The notes below the pieces were generated by a model. That model had not been told where the DNA came from, did not search any database, and saw only the letters and a list, made by a program, of their open reading frames with translations. Of a DNA stretch of 64,000 bases, positions 55,844-64,000 are shown piece by piece. The stretch is from Burkholderia sp. HI2500 (GTDB lineage: Bacteria > Pseudomonadota > Gammaproteobacteria > Burkholderiales > Burkholderiaceae): contig NZ_NKFL01000004.1 of NCBI RefSeq assembly GCF_002223055.1, forward strand, positions 2,046,001 to 2,110,000, in the 5' to 3' direction. The stretch's first letter is position 1. Each line of letters starts with the position of its first letter. The position numbers were made by a program, and so were the translations under genes.

Positions 55844-56599
55844 TCACGCACGCGTCCACGCGACGCATGCCGCATAGCCGGGCGCCGCGTCGAGCCACGC
55901 CGCATCGAACGCCGCGACGCCGGCGGCGGGCGCGGCCGGCTCGACGATCGTCGTCGCGGGGGTCGCGCCATCGCGCGGCGGCATGACCGCGAACGCGCTC
56001 AGCCCGCCGACGATGCCCGTGCCGAGCGCCTTGAGCAGCGCCTCCTTCGCACTCCAGACGCGCATGAATGCGCCGGCGCGTTCGGCCGGCGGCAGGCTGT
56101 CGAGATAGGCGGCCTCGGCGGGCGCGCAGACTTCGCGCGTCAGCGCGCGCCAGTCGGTCGCGCGGTTGCAGCACTCGATATCGACGCCCACGCGCCCCGC
56201 GGGGGCCCACGCAATCAACGCATGATCGCCCGCATGCGACACGTTGAAGTCGAGCGACGCGCGATGCGCGCCGTCCAGCGACGGCCGACCCGATTCATCG
56301 ACGACGATCGCCACCGCCCGCGGCGCGATGCCGAGGGCCGTGCCGAGCACGTCGCGCAGCGCGGCGCGCGTCGCGGCGCTGCGCACCGTATCCTCATGCC
56401 GCATGAAGCGTGCGGCCCGCGCGCGCTCGCCGTCGCTCAGGGCCGCATACGCTGGCGACGCAAGCGGTACGCACCAGTCGAAATCGACACGCGCGATCTG
56501 CACGCCGGCGCGCGCCGCGGCGGGCGGCGCGTCGAGCCGCTGCATGCGCCAGGCGCGGGAGCTTTCAGACGGAGAAACGGAATCGGGCGGGACGAGCAT
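55844..56599 (-). CDS. 4'-phosphopantetheinyl transferase (Sfp type)
   Basis: A 251-residue enzyme that loads carrier proteins of fatty acid, polyketide or peptide synthases. Signatures: FNVSHAGDHALIAW, GVDIE and WSAKEALLKALG. No synthase gene is nearby. The ATG at 56599 is the first in the frame. Confidence 0.92.
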   Translation of the reverse strand: MLVPPDSVSPSESSRAWRMQRLDAPPAAARAGVQIARVDFDWCVPLASPAYAALSDGERARAARFMRHEDTVRSAATRAALRDVLGTALGIAPRAVAIVVDESGRPSLDGAHRASLDFNVSHAGDHALIAWAPAGRVGVDIECCNRATDWRALTREVCAPAEAAYLDSLPPAERAGAFMRVWSAKEALLKALGTGIVGGLSAFAVMPPRDGATPATTIVEPAAPAAGVAAFDAAWLDAAPGYAACVAWTRA

Positions 56600-56737
56600 C
56601 GACGTGCGGCGGCCTGTGGAAGGAAACGTCCGATGTTAATCGATCAGGCGACATGGCGAACCGTTGCGGCCCGCCGGCGTCGATGCCGAGCGCCGGCGCT
56701 TGTCCTCTCGGCATGCGCCAAGCATGACGAGGCCGCC

Positions 56738-57781
56738 CTATCGCCCGTTCGCTGCAACGCCCGGCACGCCGCTACCGGGCCCGCGCCCGCGCGATGCCGG
56801 GTGAATCGCATGCACGTTGCCCGGCGCATCGGCCGGCAGCGCGCCGTGTTGCAGCCAGTAGAGCGCGAGCGGCCACAGTGTTTCGGTGAAGCGGCTGTGG
56901 AAAAACGCGAAATGGCCGATCGCGTCGACGCCGATGTCGGCCGGCGCGATCCGCAGATGCGTGACGTCGCTGCCCGTGTAGTAGCCGACCAGCCGCTCGA
57001 TCGCCGCGACCGTGCCGAACCCGTCGTCGTCGAGGCCAATCGCGAGCATCGGCGCCGACAGCCCCGCGAAGCGGGCGGGCAACGCGGCGCGGCTCGCGGC
57101 GGGTTCGGCGAGCGGGCCGCTCGTATAGCCCTCCTCGAAGCGTGCCTGCGAGCGCACCCACGACAACGCGACGCCGCGCGGCGTGTCCTCCATCCAGCCG
57201 AGCCGCTTCGCGGGCACGTAGCCGAACACGGCCGCGAGCACCGGCATCGCGACGTGCCACTTCCACCACATGCGCCGCCGTTCGGCCGGCCGGTAATCGC
57301 GCCAGTACGCATACTGCGCGCCGACCGTCACCGCATGCCGCACGTGGACGTTCGATGCGGCGAGCCCCAGCGCGAACCCGCCGATGCTGTGCGCGACGAC
57401 GTCGATCGGCTGGCCCGGAAACGCGTCGCGTGCGTAGCGCAGCGCGGCTTCGCAATCGAGCCGCCCCCAGTCGAGCCAGTTCGCGCGCAGCTTCGCGAGC
57501 TGCGCCGGGCGCGACCCGCCGATGCCGCGATAGTCGTAGACGAGCACGTCGCGCCCCTGGGCGAACAGCCAGGCCGCGAAACGAAAGTAGTAGTCGCAAC
57601 GCACCGACGTCGCGCAATTGATGACCGTCACCGGCCGCACGACACTGCCGCCGCGATGGCGCCATACATGGCCGCGCAATGCATAGCCGTCGGCCGCGCG
57701 CAGCGTCACCGGCTCAGGCGGCAATGCGTCCGCCGCGCGGGTGCCCTGCGTCATTTCGCTGCCTTCGTTCGAAATCGTCAT
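56738..57781 (-). CDS. Alpha/beta hydrolase family protein
   Basis: A 347-residue hydrolase: strand-turn DVLVYDYRGIGGSRP, nucleophile elbow VAHSIGGFALG (G-x-S-x-G reads H-S-I-G-G), Asp region in AIGLDDDGFGT, and His in IGHFAFFHS. The ATG at 57781 has GGAGA upstream; the frame is open for 62 more codons of low-complexity sequence. Substrate unknown. Confidence 0.88.
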   Translation of the reverse strand: MTISNEGSEMTQGTRAADALPPEPVTLRAADGYALRGHVWRHRGGSVVRPVTVINCATSVRCDYYFRFAAWLFAQGRDVLVYDYRGIGGSRPAQLAKLRANWLDWGRLDCEAALRYARDAFPGQPIDVVAHSIGGFALGLAASNVHVRHAVTVGAQYAYWRDYRPAERRRMWWKWHVAMPVLAAVFGYVPAKRLGWMEDTPRGVALSWVRSQARFEEGYTSGPLAEPAASRAALPARFAGLSAPMLAIGLDDDGFGTVAAIERLVGYYTGSDVTHLRIAPADIGVDAIGHFAFFHSRFTETLWPLALYWLQHGALPADAPGNVHAIHPASRGRGPGSGVPGVAANGR

Positions 57782-57978
57782 CGTGTCTCCGGTCCCATGC
57801 TTCGCGGTCCGTCCGGGTGAGCGCGTCAGTGCCTGCCCACGTCCATGCTTCGCAGCCGGCCGGGGCGTCAACGCACGTGCGCCTGCGCCGCCTTCACCGC
57901 CCGCGCCAGCCTCCATTGAACTTGACGCGCCCCGCGTTCTCAACCAATCTTGCTGCTCCGTTCGCATGAGTCACGCGC

Positions 57979-58927
57979 ATGTCAACGCCGCTCGTCCGTC
58001 TCCCGTCTCCCGTCGCTCGACCTCGTCCGCGGTTTCGTCGCCGTCGGCCGCCGCATGAGCATCACGCTCGCCGCGCAGGACCTCTGCGTCACGCAATCGG
58101 CGGTCAGTCGCCAGGTACATGCACTCGAAGCGCACCTCGGCGTCGCATTGCTGCAGCGCGGCTACCGGAAGATCGCGTTCACGCCGGAAGGCGAGCGGCT
58201 GTTTCGCGTCGCGGATGCGGCACTGCACGGGCTGCAGGACACCATCGCCTCGCTCGCGGCCACGCGCGAGCGCCAGCCCGTCACGATCACCGCCAGCATC
58301 GGCGTCACCGCGCTGTGGCTGCTGCCGCGGCTCGGGCGGCTGCAGGCGCGCCTGCCGGAGATCGACCTGCGCGTCGCCGCGAACGACAAGGTACTCGATT
58401 TGCGCGCCGAAGGCATCGACCTCGGCATCCGCTATTGTCCGCGCGACCGCGCGCCGGCCGGCGCGCTGCGCCTGTTCGACGAGATCGTCGTGCCGGTCGC
58501 GCATCCGGCGCTCGCCGCGCGGCCTGTCACGAACGCGGCCGCGATCGCCGACCACGTGCTGCTCGAATTCGACGGGCCGCCGCAGCCGCAATTGCAGTGG
58601 CGCGCGCACCTGCACGCGGCCGGGCTCGGCGACGCGCGCCCGAAAGGCGTGCTGCGCTTCAACCAGTACGACCAGGTGATCCAGGCGGCGATCGCGGGCC
58701 AGGGCGTCGCGCTCGGCCGGCTCGCGCTCGTCGCGCCGATGCTCGCGGACGGGCGGCTCGCGGTGCTTGGGCCGCACACGCAGGCGCTGACGGATGCGTA
58801 CGGCTACTGGCTGTTCCAGCACGATCCGGCCCCGCGCCGCGAAGTCGCCGACGTGCGCGACTGGATGCTCGCCGAAGCGGCCGAATGCGATACCGCGATG
58901 CGTGCGCATGGCACTGCGTCGGTTTAA
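57979..58927 (+). CDS. LysR-family regulator (GcvA-like) with an apparent 5' frameshift
   Basis: The expected N-terminus MSTPLVRLPS is encoded from the ATG at 57979, but CTCCCGT is duplicated in tandem (58000-58013), shifting the frame by 7 bp. Removing one copy restores LPSLDLVRGFVAVGRRMSIT and a 313-residue protein. As the sequence stands, the intact part must begin at ATG 58055 (290 residues), which lacks the first helix of the winged helix-turn-helix. The remaining domains are complete (AAQDLCVTQSAVSRQVHALE; GVTALWLLPRLGRLQ). The gene may be inactive, or the repeat may be variable. Confidence 0.75.
58000..58013 (+). repeat. 7-bp tandem duplication inside the lysR gene
   Basis: CTCCCGT twice in a row; it explains the frame break in the regulator. 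Confidence 0.8.
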
Positions 58928-59113
58928 GCCGGCGCGGCGTCAGCAAACGATCCCGACCTGTGGCGGGCGCTCCGCCCCACTCCGCGCGCCCCACATCGCA
59001 TTCCTGCCACGCATGCCAACCTGACCGAATGATCGCTTGAGCGACGACGGGCGCGATCGTCTAATCGGATCGAGCGCGGCCGTGTTGCCGCGCGCCTTCA
59101 TCCGGAGACACGC

Positions 59114-60340
59114 ATGACCCCGATCGAGCAGGAAGTCCGCCGCCGCTGGCTGCCCGTCCTGGCCGGCGGCCTGATCATGGGCGCCGCGCTCGGCATCCGC
59201 CACGTGCAGGGCCTGTTCCTCGCGCCGGTGTCGCTCGACCACGGCTGGTCGCGCGAAGCGTTCGGGCTCGCCCTCGCGCTGCAGAACCTGATCTGGGGCG
59301 TCGCGCAGCCGTTCACCGGGATGGTCGCCGATCGCTTCGGCTCGCTGCGCGTGATCGTCGCCGGGATGCTGCTGTATGCGGCCGGGCTCGTCACGATGGC
59401 GTATGCGGCGACGACCGGCATGTTCACGGTCGGCGCCGGGCTCGTGATCGGCATCGCGCTGTCGGGCTCGGCGTTCGCGTCGATCTATGGCGCGCTGAGC
59501 CGCCTGTTTCCGCCCGACCGCCGCGGCTGGGCGCTCGGCGTCGCGGGCGCGATCGGCGGGCTCGGCCAGTTCTGCATGGTGCCCGTCGCGCAGACGCTGA
59601 TCGGCGGCATCGGCTGGCGGCACGCGTTCATCGCACTGGCGCTCGTCGCGGCGCTGCTCGCACCGCTCGCCCTGCTGCTACGCGACCGACCCGCGCGGGC
59701 TGCCGCCGCCGGCCCCGACCAGTCGATCGGCGAAGCCGTGCGCGAGGCGTTCGCGCATCGCGGCTTCTGGCTGCTGAACGCGGGCTTCTTCGCATGCGGC
59801 TTCCAGCTCGCGTTCATCGCGACGCATCTTCCCGCGTACCTGCTCGACCACGGGCTGCCGGCACGCCACGCGAGCGTCGCGCTCGCGCTGATCGCGCTGA
59901 CCAACGTGGCCGGCACCTATGCGTGCGGCCATCTCGGCGGGCTGCTGCGGCGCAAGTACGTGCTGTCGGTGCTGTACCTCGTGCGGGCGCTCACGATGGC
60001 CGCGTTCGTCGCAGCCCCCCTGTCGCCCGCGAGCGTCTACGTGTTCGCGGCCGTGATGGGATTCACGTGGCTCGGCACCGTGCCGCTGACGAATGGCGTG
60101 ATCTCGCAGATGTTCGGCGTGCGCTACATCGCGACGCTGTTCGGCTTCGTGTTCTTCGGGCACCAGCTCGGCAGCTTCTTCGGCGTCTGGCTCGGCGCGG
60201 TGGTGTACGACGCGACGCATTCGTACATGCCGCTGTGGATCGGCTCGATCGCCCTCGGCGTACTCGCGGCGTTGCTGCACCTGCCGATCAACGACGCGCG
60301 CGTCGCGCGCCCGGCATCGGGCAACGCGGCATGGGCATGA
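59114..60340 (+). CDS. MFS transporter
   Basis: A 408-residue protein with twelve hydrophobic segments, beginning GGLIMGAALGIRHVQGLF and carrying the A-motif-like GMVADRFGSLRVIVAG and YGALSRLFPPDRRGWALGVA. It belongs to the group of monocarboxylate-type bacterial MFS carriers; the substrate is unknown. The LysR gene upstream may control it. The stop overlaps a possible small membrane protein gene. Confidence 0.9.
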   Translation: MTPIEQEVRRRWLPVLAGGLIMGAALGIRHVQGLFLAPVSLDHGWSREAFGLALALQNLIWGVAQPFTGMVADRFGSLRVIVAGMLLYAAGLVTMAYAATTGMFTVGAGLVIGIALSGSAFASIYGALSRLFPPDRRGWALGVAGAIGGLGQFCMVPVAQTLIGGIGWRHAFIALALVAALLAPLALLLRDRPARAAAAGPDQSIGEAVREAFAHRGFWLLNAGFFACGFQLAFIATHLPAYLLDHGLPARHASVALALIALTNVAGTYACGHLGGLLRRKYVLSVLYLVRALTMAAFVAAPLSPASVYVFAAVMGFTWLGTVPLTNGVISQMFGVRYIATLFGFVFFGHQLGSFFGVWLGAVVYDATHSYMPLWIGSIALGVLAALLHLPINDARVARPASGNAAWA

Positions 60341-60453
60341 TCCGCGCGGCGCTGGCCGCCGGCACGCTCGCGTTCGTCGCGTGGTGCGGCGCGGCCTATT
60401 TCAGTTCGGGCGTCGTGTACGCGCTGCTCGAACACGTCGCGTTCTGCAATTGA
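60337..60453 (+). CDS. Possible 38-residue single-span membrane protein
   Basis: A short frame overlapping the transporter stop (ATGA). It encodes a hydrophobic span (AALAAGTLAFVAWCGAAYFS) and ends AFCN. Coupling to a transporter and one clear membrane segment support it; no family is known to me. Confidence 0.4.
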   Translation: MIRAALAAGTLAFVAWCGAAYFSSGVVYALLEHVAFCN

Positions 60454-60475
60454 TGCGGCCGTCCGGCGCGTGCGG

Positions 60476-61954
60476 TCAGCGGCGCTTCGGCAACGCCGCC
60501 AGCGCATCGAGCGCACGGGCACGCGCGGCCGCATGCTCGACGAGCGGCGCCGGGTAATCGACGCCGAGCCGCACGCCGGCCGCGTCGAGTTCCAGCGGCG
60601 ACGCTTCCCACGGCGCGTGGATCGATGCGTTGTCGAGGCCGGCAAGCTCGGGCACCCAGCGCCGCACGTACGCGCCGTCCGGATCGAACTTCTGCCCCTG
60701 CGCGACCGGATTGAAGATGCGGAAATACGGCGCGGCGTCGGCGCCGCAGCCGGCCACCCACTGCCAGCTCGCCGCGTTGTTCGCGGGATCGGCGTCGACC
60801 AGCGTGTCCCAGAACCACGCTTCGCCCGCACGCCAGTCGAGCAGCAGGTGCTTGATCAGGAACGACGCGACGACCATCCGCACGCGGTTGTGCATCCAGC
60901 CGGTCGTCCACAGTTCGCGCAGGCCCGCGTCGACGAGCGGATAGCCGGTCAGCCCGCGCTGCCATGCGCGCAGCGCGGCGGGATCGTCACGCCACGGCAT
61001 CGCGTCGAACTGCGCGCGGAAGTTGTCGGTCGCGAGCGCCGGGAAGTGGTACAGCAGCGTGTAGCTGAACTCGCGCCAGCCGAGTTCGCTCAGGAATTTG
61101 TCGGCGTCCGCGGCAACCGCCGCGCCGCCTGCGCTCGCGGCACCCTGCACCGCGTGCCACACCTGTCGCGGCGACACGTTGCCGAAGCGCAGGAACGGCG
61201 ACAGCCGGCTCGTCGCGGGACGGTCGGGAAGATCGCGCGCGTCCGCATAGCCGGCGAGCGATGTCGTCAGGAACGCGTCGAGCTGCGCGTGCGCGCCGGC
61301 TTCGTCGGGCATGGGCCACGCATCGCGCAGGCCGCCGGCCCAATCCGGCGAATGCGGCCGCAACGCAAGCGCGTCGAGCGCCAGCGCGCGGTCACGCAGG
61401 GTTTTCGGCCACGGATGAAACGCGATCCGCTCGGGTTCCGGCAGCGGCGCGGCGACCGTGCGATCCCGTCGCGCCGCACGCCAGTACGCGGTGAACACCT
61501 GATACGGGGTGCCGCCGCCCGTCAGCACCTCCCACGGCTCGTTCAGCAGGCTGCCGTTGCTGCTCTCGACCGTGACACCGCGCGCCTTGAGCGAGGCCTT
61601 CAGCGCCGCGTCGGCGTCGCGCTGCGGTTGCGCGTAGCGGCGGTTCCAGTACACGGCTTGCGCGCCCGTGTCGTGCACGATGCGCTCGATCTCGCGCGGC
61701 GCGTCGCCGCGCAACAGCAGCAGGCGCCCGCCATGACGCGCGAGCGCCGCGTCGAGCCCGGCCAGCGACCCGTGCAGCCACCAGCGCGCCGCGCCGCCGA
61801 GCGTTCGTCCGGCGCCGTCGCCCGTGTCGTCGACGAATACGCAGATGAGCGGCCGACCAGATTCCACCGCGCGCGTCAGCGCGGGCTGGTCGGTCACGCG
61901 CAAATCGTCGCGAAACCAGACGATCACGGGAGCAATGGACGACTTGGCGGACAC
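60476..61954 (-). CDS. phrB: Deoxyribodipyrimidine photolyase
   Basis: A 492-residue light-dependent DNA repair enzyme with an N-terminal antenna domain (VIVWFRDDLRVTDQPAL) and the FAD domain (FLRFGNVSPRQVW, NRVRMVVASFLIKHLLLDWR, GCGADAAPYFRIFNPVAQG). The start is the GTG at 61954, preceded by GAGGTG; the open frame continues far upstream without family similarity. Confidence 0.95.
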   Translation of the reverse strand: MSAKSSIAPVIVWFRDDLRVTDQPALTRAVESGRPLICVFVDDTGDGAGRTLGGAARWWLHGSLAGLDAALARHGGRLLLLRGDAPREIERIVHDTGAQAVYWNRRYAQPQRDADAALKASLKARGVTVESSNGSLLNEPWEVLTGGGTPYQVFTAYWRAARRDRTVAAPLPEPERIAFHPWPKTLRDRALALDALALRPHSPDWAGGLRDAWPMPDEAGAHAQLDAFLTTSLAGYADARDLPDRPATSRLSPFLRFGNVSPRQVWHAVQGAASAGGAAVAADADKFLSELGWREFSYTLLYHFPALATDNFRAQFDAMPWRDDPAALRAWQRGLTGYPLVDAGLRELWTTGWMHNRVRMVVASFLIKHLLLDWRAGEAWFWDTLVDADPANNAASWQWVAGCGADAAPYFRIFNPVAQGQKFDPDGAYVRRWVPELAGLDNASIHAPWEASPLELDAAGVRLGVDYPAPLVEHAAARARALDALAALPKRR

Positions 61955-62317
61955 GGGCACCTCGAAGACGAAAGCGGAAAGAGACCCGTATTGTCGCGGC
62001 TGCGCTGCGTGGTGTCGACGTTCTGCGTGCATGATGCGCCGGCGCGCCCCTGCCGCCGACCGTCGCGGCGATCGCCCCCCCCCTGCCGCCCCGGTGAAAC
62101 GCCTTAGTCCATTCCGACGATTCTTCGCCGCGTGCGCCGGCCTACGCTCGATGTCGGGTGCGCTGCGCTGCGCGGCACGTGCCGGCGAAAACGCCCCCGC
62201 ACGTCCCGAGCCACACCCGTCACGCGCGCCGACCGATACCGGCGCGACTCCTTGCGACTGCCGCGACGCGTCCCGCCACCCGGGTAGGCGCGGTTTCATC
62301 CGATCCGATACATCGCC
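61955..62317. other. Divergent intergenic region without recognisable gene
   Basis: Holds the upstream regions of phrB and the SRPBCC gene. I see no convincing promoter, repeat or small gene here. Confidence 0.4.
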
Positions 62318-62797
62318 ATGACCAAACCCTCGAATCTCGTCACCTCGATCACCGTCGACATCGACGCACCGGCCTCCGTCGTCTGGGAAGTGCTGACCGA
62401 CTTCCCGCGCTACGGCGAATGGAACACGTTCTGCGTCGGCTTCGAAACGACCGGCAGGCTCGGCGATTTCGTGCACATGCAGGTGCGCATCCCGGGCACG
62501 GAGACCGTGATTCCCGTCAACGAGATCCTCGTCGCGTACGAACCCGAACGCCTGCTGTCGTGGGAGCAGCGCCCGACCGACGACAACAAGGACGCCGCGC
62601 GCCGCGACCAGTACATCGACGCGATCGGCGCGGAGCGCTGCCGCTATTTCACGACCGACCAGTTCCTCGGCATCAATGCGGACACGATCATGCAGAACCA
62701 CGGCGCTTGGGTGAAACAGGGTTTCGACCAGTGCGCGCGCGACGTGAAGCAGCGCGCCGAAGCGCTCCACGCGGCACGCCGGCGCAACGGCGCGTGA
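62318..62797 (+). CDS. SRPBCC family protein (polyketide cyclase/START-like)
   Basis: A 159-residue helix-grip protein: VTSITVDIDAPASVVWEVLT, FPRYGEWNTF and a C-terminal amphipathic helix (GFDQCARDVKQRAEAL). The fold binds hydrophobic ligands; role unknown. It is 13 bp upstream of the next gene. Confidence 0.88.
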   Translation: MTKPSNLVTSITVDIDAPASVVWEVLTDFPRYGEWNTFCVGFETTGRLGDFVHMQVRIPGTETVIPVNEILVAYEPERLLSWEQRPTDDNKDAARRDQYIDAIGAERCRYFTTDQFLGINADTIMQNHGAWVKQGFDQCARDVKQRAEALHAARRRNGA

Positions 62798-62810
62798 CCG
62801 GGAGCCGCCG

Positions 62811-63263
62811 ATGCCCGATCTGCAAACGCTGTCCGACCATCACGACATCCGCGAGTTGATCGTCGCGTATTCGAGCGCGATCGACACGCGCGACTTCGAC
62901 GCGCTCGACGCGGTGTTCACACCCGATGCCGCGATCGACTATCGCTCGATGGGCGGCATCGCCGGCCGCTATCCGGAGGTGAAGGTCTGGCTGCGCACCG
63001 TGTTGCCGCAGTTTCCGCAGTACCAGCACATGGTCGCCAACCTGTCGATCCGGCTCGACGGCGATACCGCACGCGGCCGCACGATCTGCTTCAATCCGAT
63101 GGAAGTCGCGCTGCCGGACGGCGGCACGCAGGTGATGTTTCTCGGGCTGTGGTACGTCGACCGGTTCGTGCGCACCGCGCAAGGTTGGCGCATCGCCGAG
63201 CGCGTCGAGGAACGCTGCTACGGTCACAACGTGCCGGCCGTGCTCGCGGGCGCGACCGGTTGA
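62811..63263 (+). CDS. NTF2/SnoaL-like nuclear transport factor-fold protein
   Basis: A 150-residue protein: DIRELIVAYSSAIDTRDFDA, LDAVFTPDAAIDY and a beta-rich second half (TQVMFLGLWYVDRFVRTAQG WRI). The cone fold hosts isomerases and dehydratases. Together with the SRPBCC neighbour it may form a small enzyme pair; GGGAG precedes the ATG. Confidence 0.87.
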   Translation: MPDLQTLSDHHDIRELIVAYSSAIDTRDFDALDAVFTPDAAIDYRSMGGIAGRYPEVKVWLRTVLPQFPQYQHMVANLSIRLDGDTARGRTICFNPMEVALPDGGTQVMFLGLWYVDRFVRTAQGWRIAERVEERCYGHNVPAVLAGATG

Positions 63264-63326
63264 TCCATTCGCGATGCGCGCGTCGTGCGCAGGTGCACGG
63301 CGCACGCATCGTCGCAGCCCGCTGCG

Positions 63327-64000
63327 TCAATCGAGCCTGAACGCGGCCTCGAATCGCTCGGCAAATGCGTCGAACTCGGTTTCCGGCAGATGGTTGATGC
63401 CGCCCGCGCGCTTGCGCCCGCCGCCGGTCGGAAAGCCGCGACAGAATTCGTCGGCGCCGAGCGGCCGGCCATCGGGCACGCGCACGCTGACGACGAGCCC
63501 GCCGTCCGCGCGCGGCGACAGCACCGCGAGCGCCGCATGCGGCGCGTTGCGCATCCGTTCGTTCGCGAGCATGCCCGTCGCGCGCCGCGCCCACGGATGA
63601 TCAGGCATCCGGACCAGCGTCGCACCGGGCACCTCGCGCAGCGGCGCGAGTGCGCACGCGCGCGCCATGTCGTCGCGGTAGCCGTCGCGCAGCGCGGCGA
63701 ACACGGTTGTCTCGCGCACGAAATCGAGCGGGTCGACGCACGGCAGCATCGCATCGGCGAGCGCGGCCGGGTCGAAATGCAGATCGCCGACACACTCGCC
63801 GTACGCGTTGTAGTTCAGGTAGAGCCCGAGTTCGGCGAGCGTGTCGCGTTGCGCCTCGTCGATCCCGTGCTCACTCGCCAGCGCGTGGCCGAGCGCCGGC
63901 AACTCGTCGCCGAACGCCGCGACGATCGCCCAGCGCACGTGCCGGCCGTCGAGATAGCGGTTCACGATCGCGCTCGTGCAGACGTCGGCCGCCGTGTCGA
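63327..64000 (-). CDS. DHH-family phosphoesterase (C-terminal part, runs off the window)
   Basis: The frame is open to the last base. The visible 223 residues include the region before DHHA1 (AIVNRYLDGRHVRWAIVAAF) and the DHHA1 motif CRGFPTGGGRKRAGGINHL. DHH/DHHA1 proteins cleave phosphodiester bonds in nucleotides or short RNA; the catalytic DHH motif lies outside. Confidence 0.75.
   Translation of the reverse strand, partial: DTAADVCTSAIVNRYLDGRHVRWAIVAAFGDELPALGHALASEHGIDEAQRDTLAELGLYLNYNAYGECVGDLHFDPAALADAMLPCVDPLDFVRETTVFAALRDGYRDDMARACALAPLREVPGATLVRMPDHPWARRATGMLANERMRNAPHAALAVLSPRADGGLVVSVRVPDGRPLGADEFCRGFPTGGGRKRAGGINHLPETEFDAFAERFEAAFRLD

Overview
The window is a GC-rich chromosomal segment. 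Its gene content and order (FixL/FixJ-like pair, folD, prlC, dinB, initiator tRNA, xth, ntrC-ntrB-glnA, hrpA/argA, a putrescine cluster and a complete hut operon) point to a betaproteobacterium of the genus Burkholderia, probably the cepacia complex. The assignment is by gene content and codon bias only; no database search was possible.

Layout. 1-6.6 kb: housekeeping genes (two-component pair, folD, prlC, an SOS-controlled dinB on the minus strand, an Asp/Glu racemase). 6.6-6.7 kb: initiator tRNA-Met. 6.88-16.57 kb: an integrated mobile element of about 9.7 kb bounded by a 17-bp direct repeat that contains the first 17 bases of xth. 16.55-19.5 kb: xth and an S9 prolyl oligopeptidase. 19.5-21.1 kb: an ISNCY-type insertion sequence. 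21.2-25.9 kb: ntrC, ntrB and glnA with a recognisable sigma-54/NtrC control region. 25.9-30.2 kb: rhodanese, CinA-type protein, CysZ-like membrane protein, sterol desaturase-like hydroxylase and a beta-propeller protein. 30.4-36.3 kb: hrpA and argA, divergent over only 23 bp, then yggX. 36.4-42.1 kb: MHS transporter, a CaiB transferase/acyl-CoA dehydrogenase pair and a divergent LysR regulator. 42.1 kb: tRNA-Val. 42.3-45.9 kb: putrescine catabolism (aminotransferase, gamma-glutamylputrescine synthetase, PuuD). 46.7-54.7 kb: hutH-C-U-D-I-F-G with two HutC operators. 54.9-64 kb: a solute-binding protein, phosphopantetheinyl transferase, alpha/beta hydrolase, a LysR regulator with an apparent 7-bp duplication frameshift, MFS transporter, photolyase, two small alpha+beta proteins and the end of a DHH-family gene.

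The most interesting region is the 6.88-16.57 kb element. It has the plan of a phage satellite: P4-type integrase, AlpA-type regulator, P4-type primase-helicase followed by an iteron array resembling a replication origin, then a tight string of small genes. That string starts with a protein resembling an HK97-fold major capsid protein and includes an Nu1-like small terminase. There is no portal, protease, large terminase or tail gene. A Mor-family activator candidate sits at the right end and an unrecognised minus-strand gene sits beside it. A 19-bp sequence is repeated ahead of both the alpA/primase operon and the capsid operon. The combination suggests a satellite that brings its own shell protein and packaging specificity but borrows the rest of a helper phage.

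Nitrogen metabolism is the theme of the rest: glnA/ntrBC sense and respond to nitrogen, while the hut and putrescine clusters break down histidine and polyamines to glutamate-family products. HutC, a GntR repressor encoded within its own operon, has two sites at the hutH promoter.
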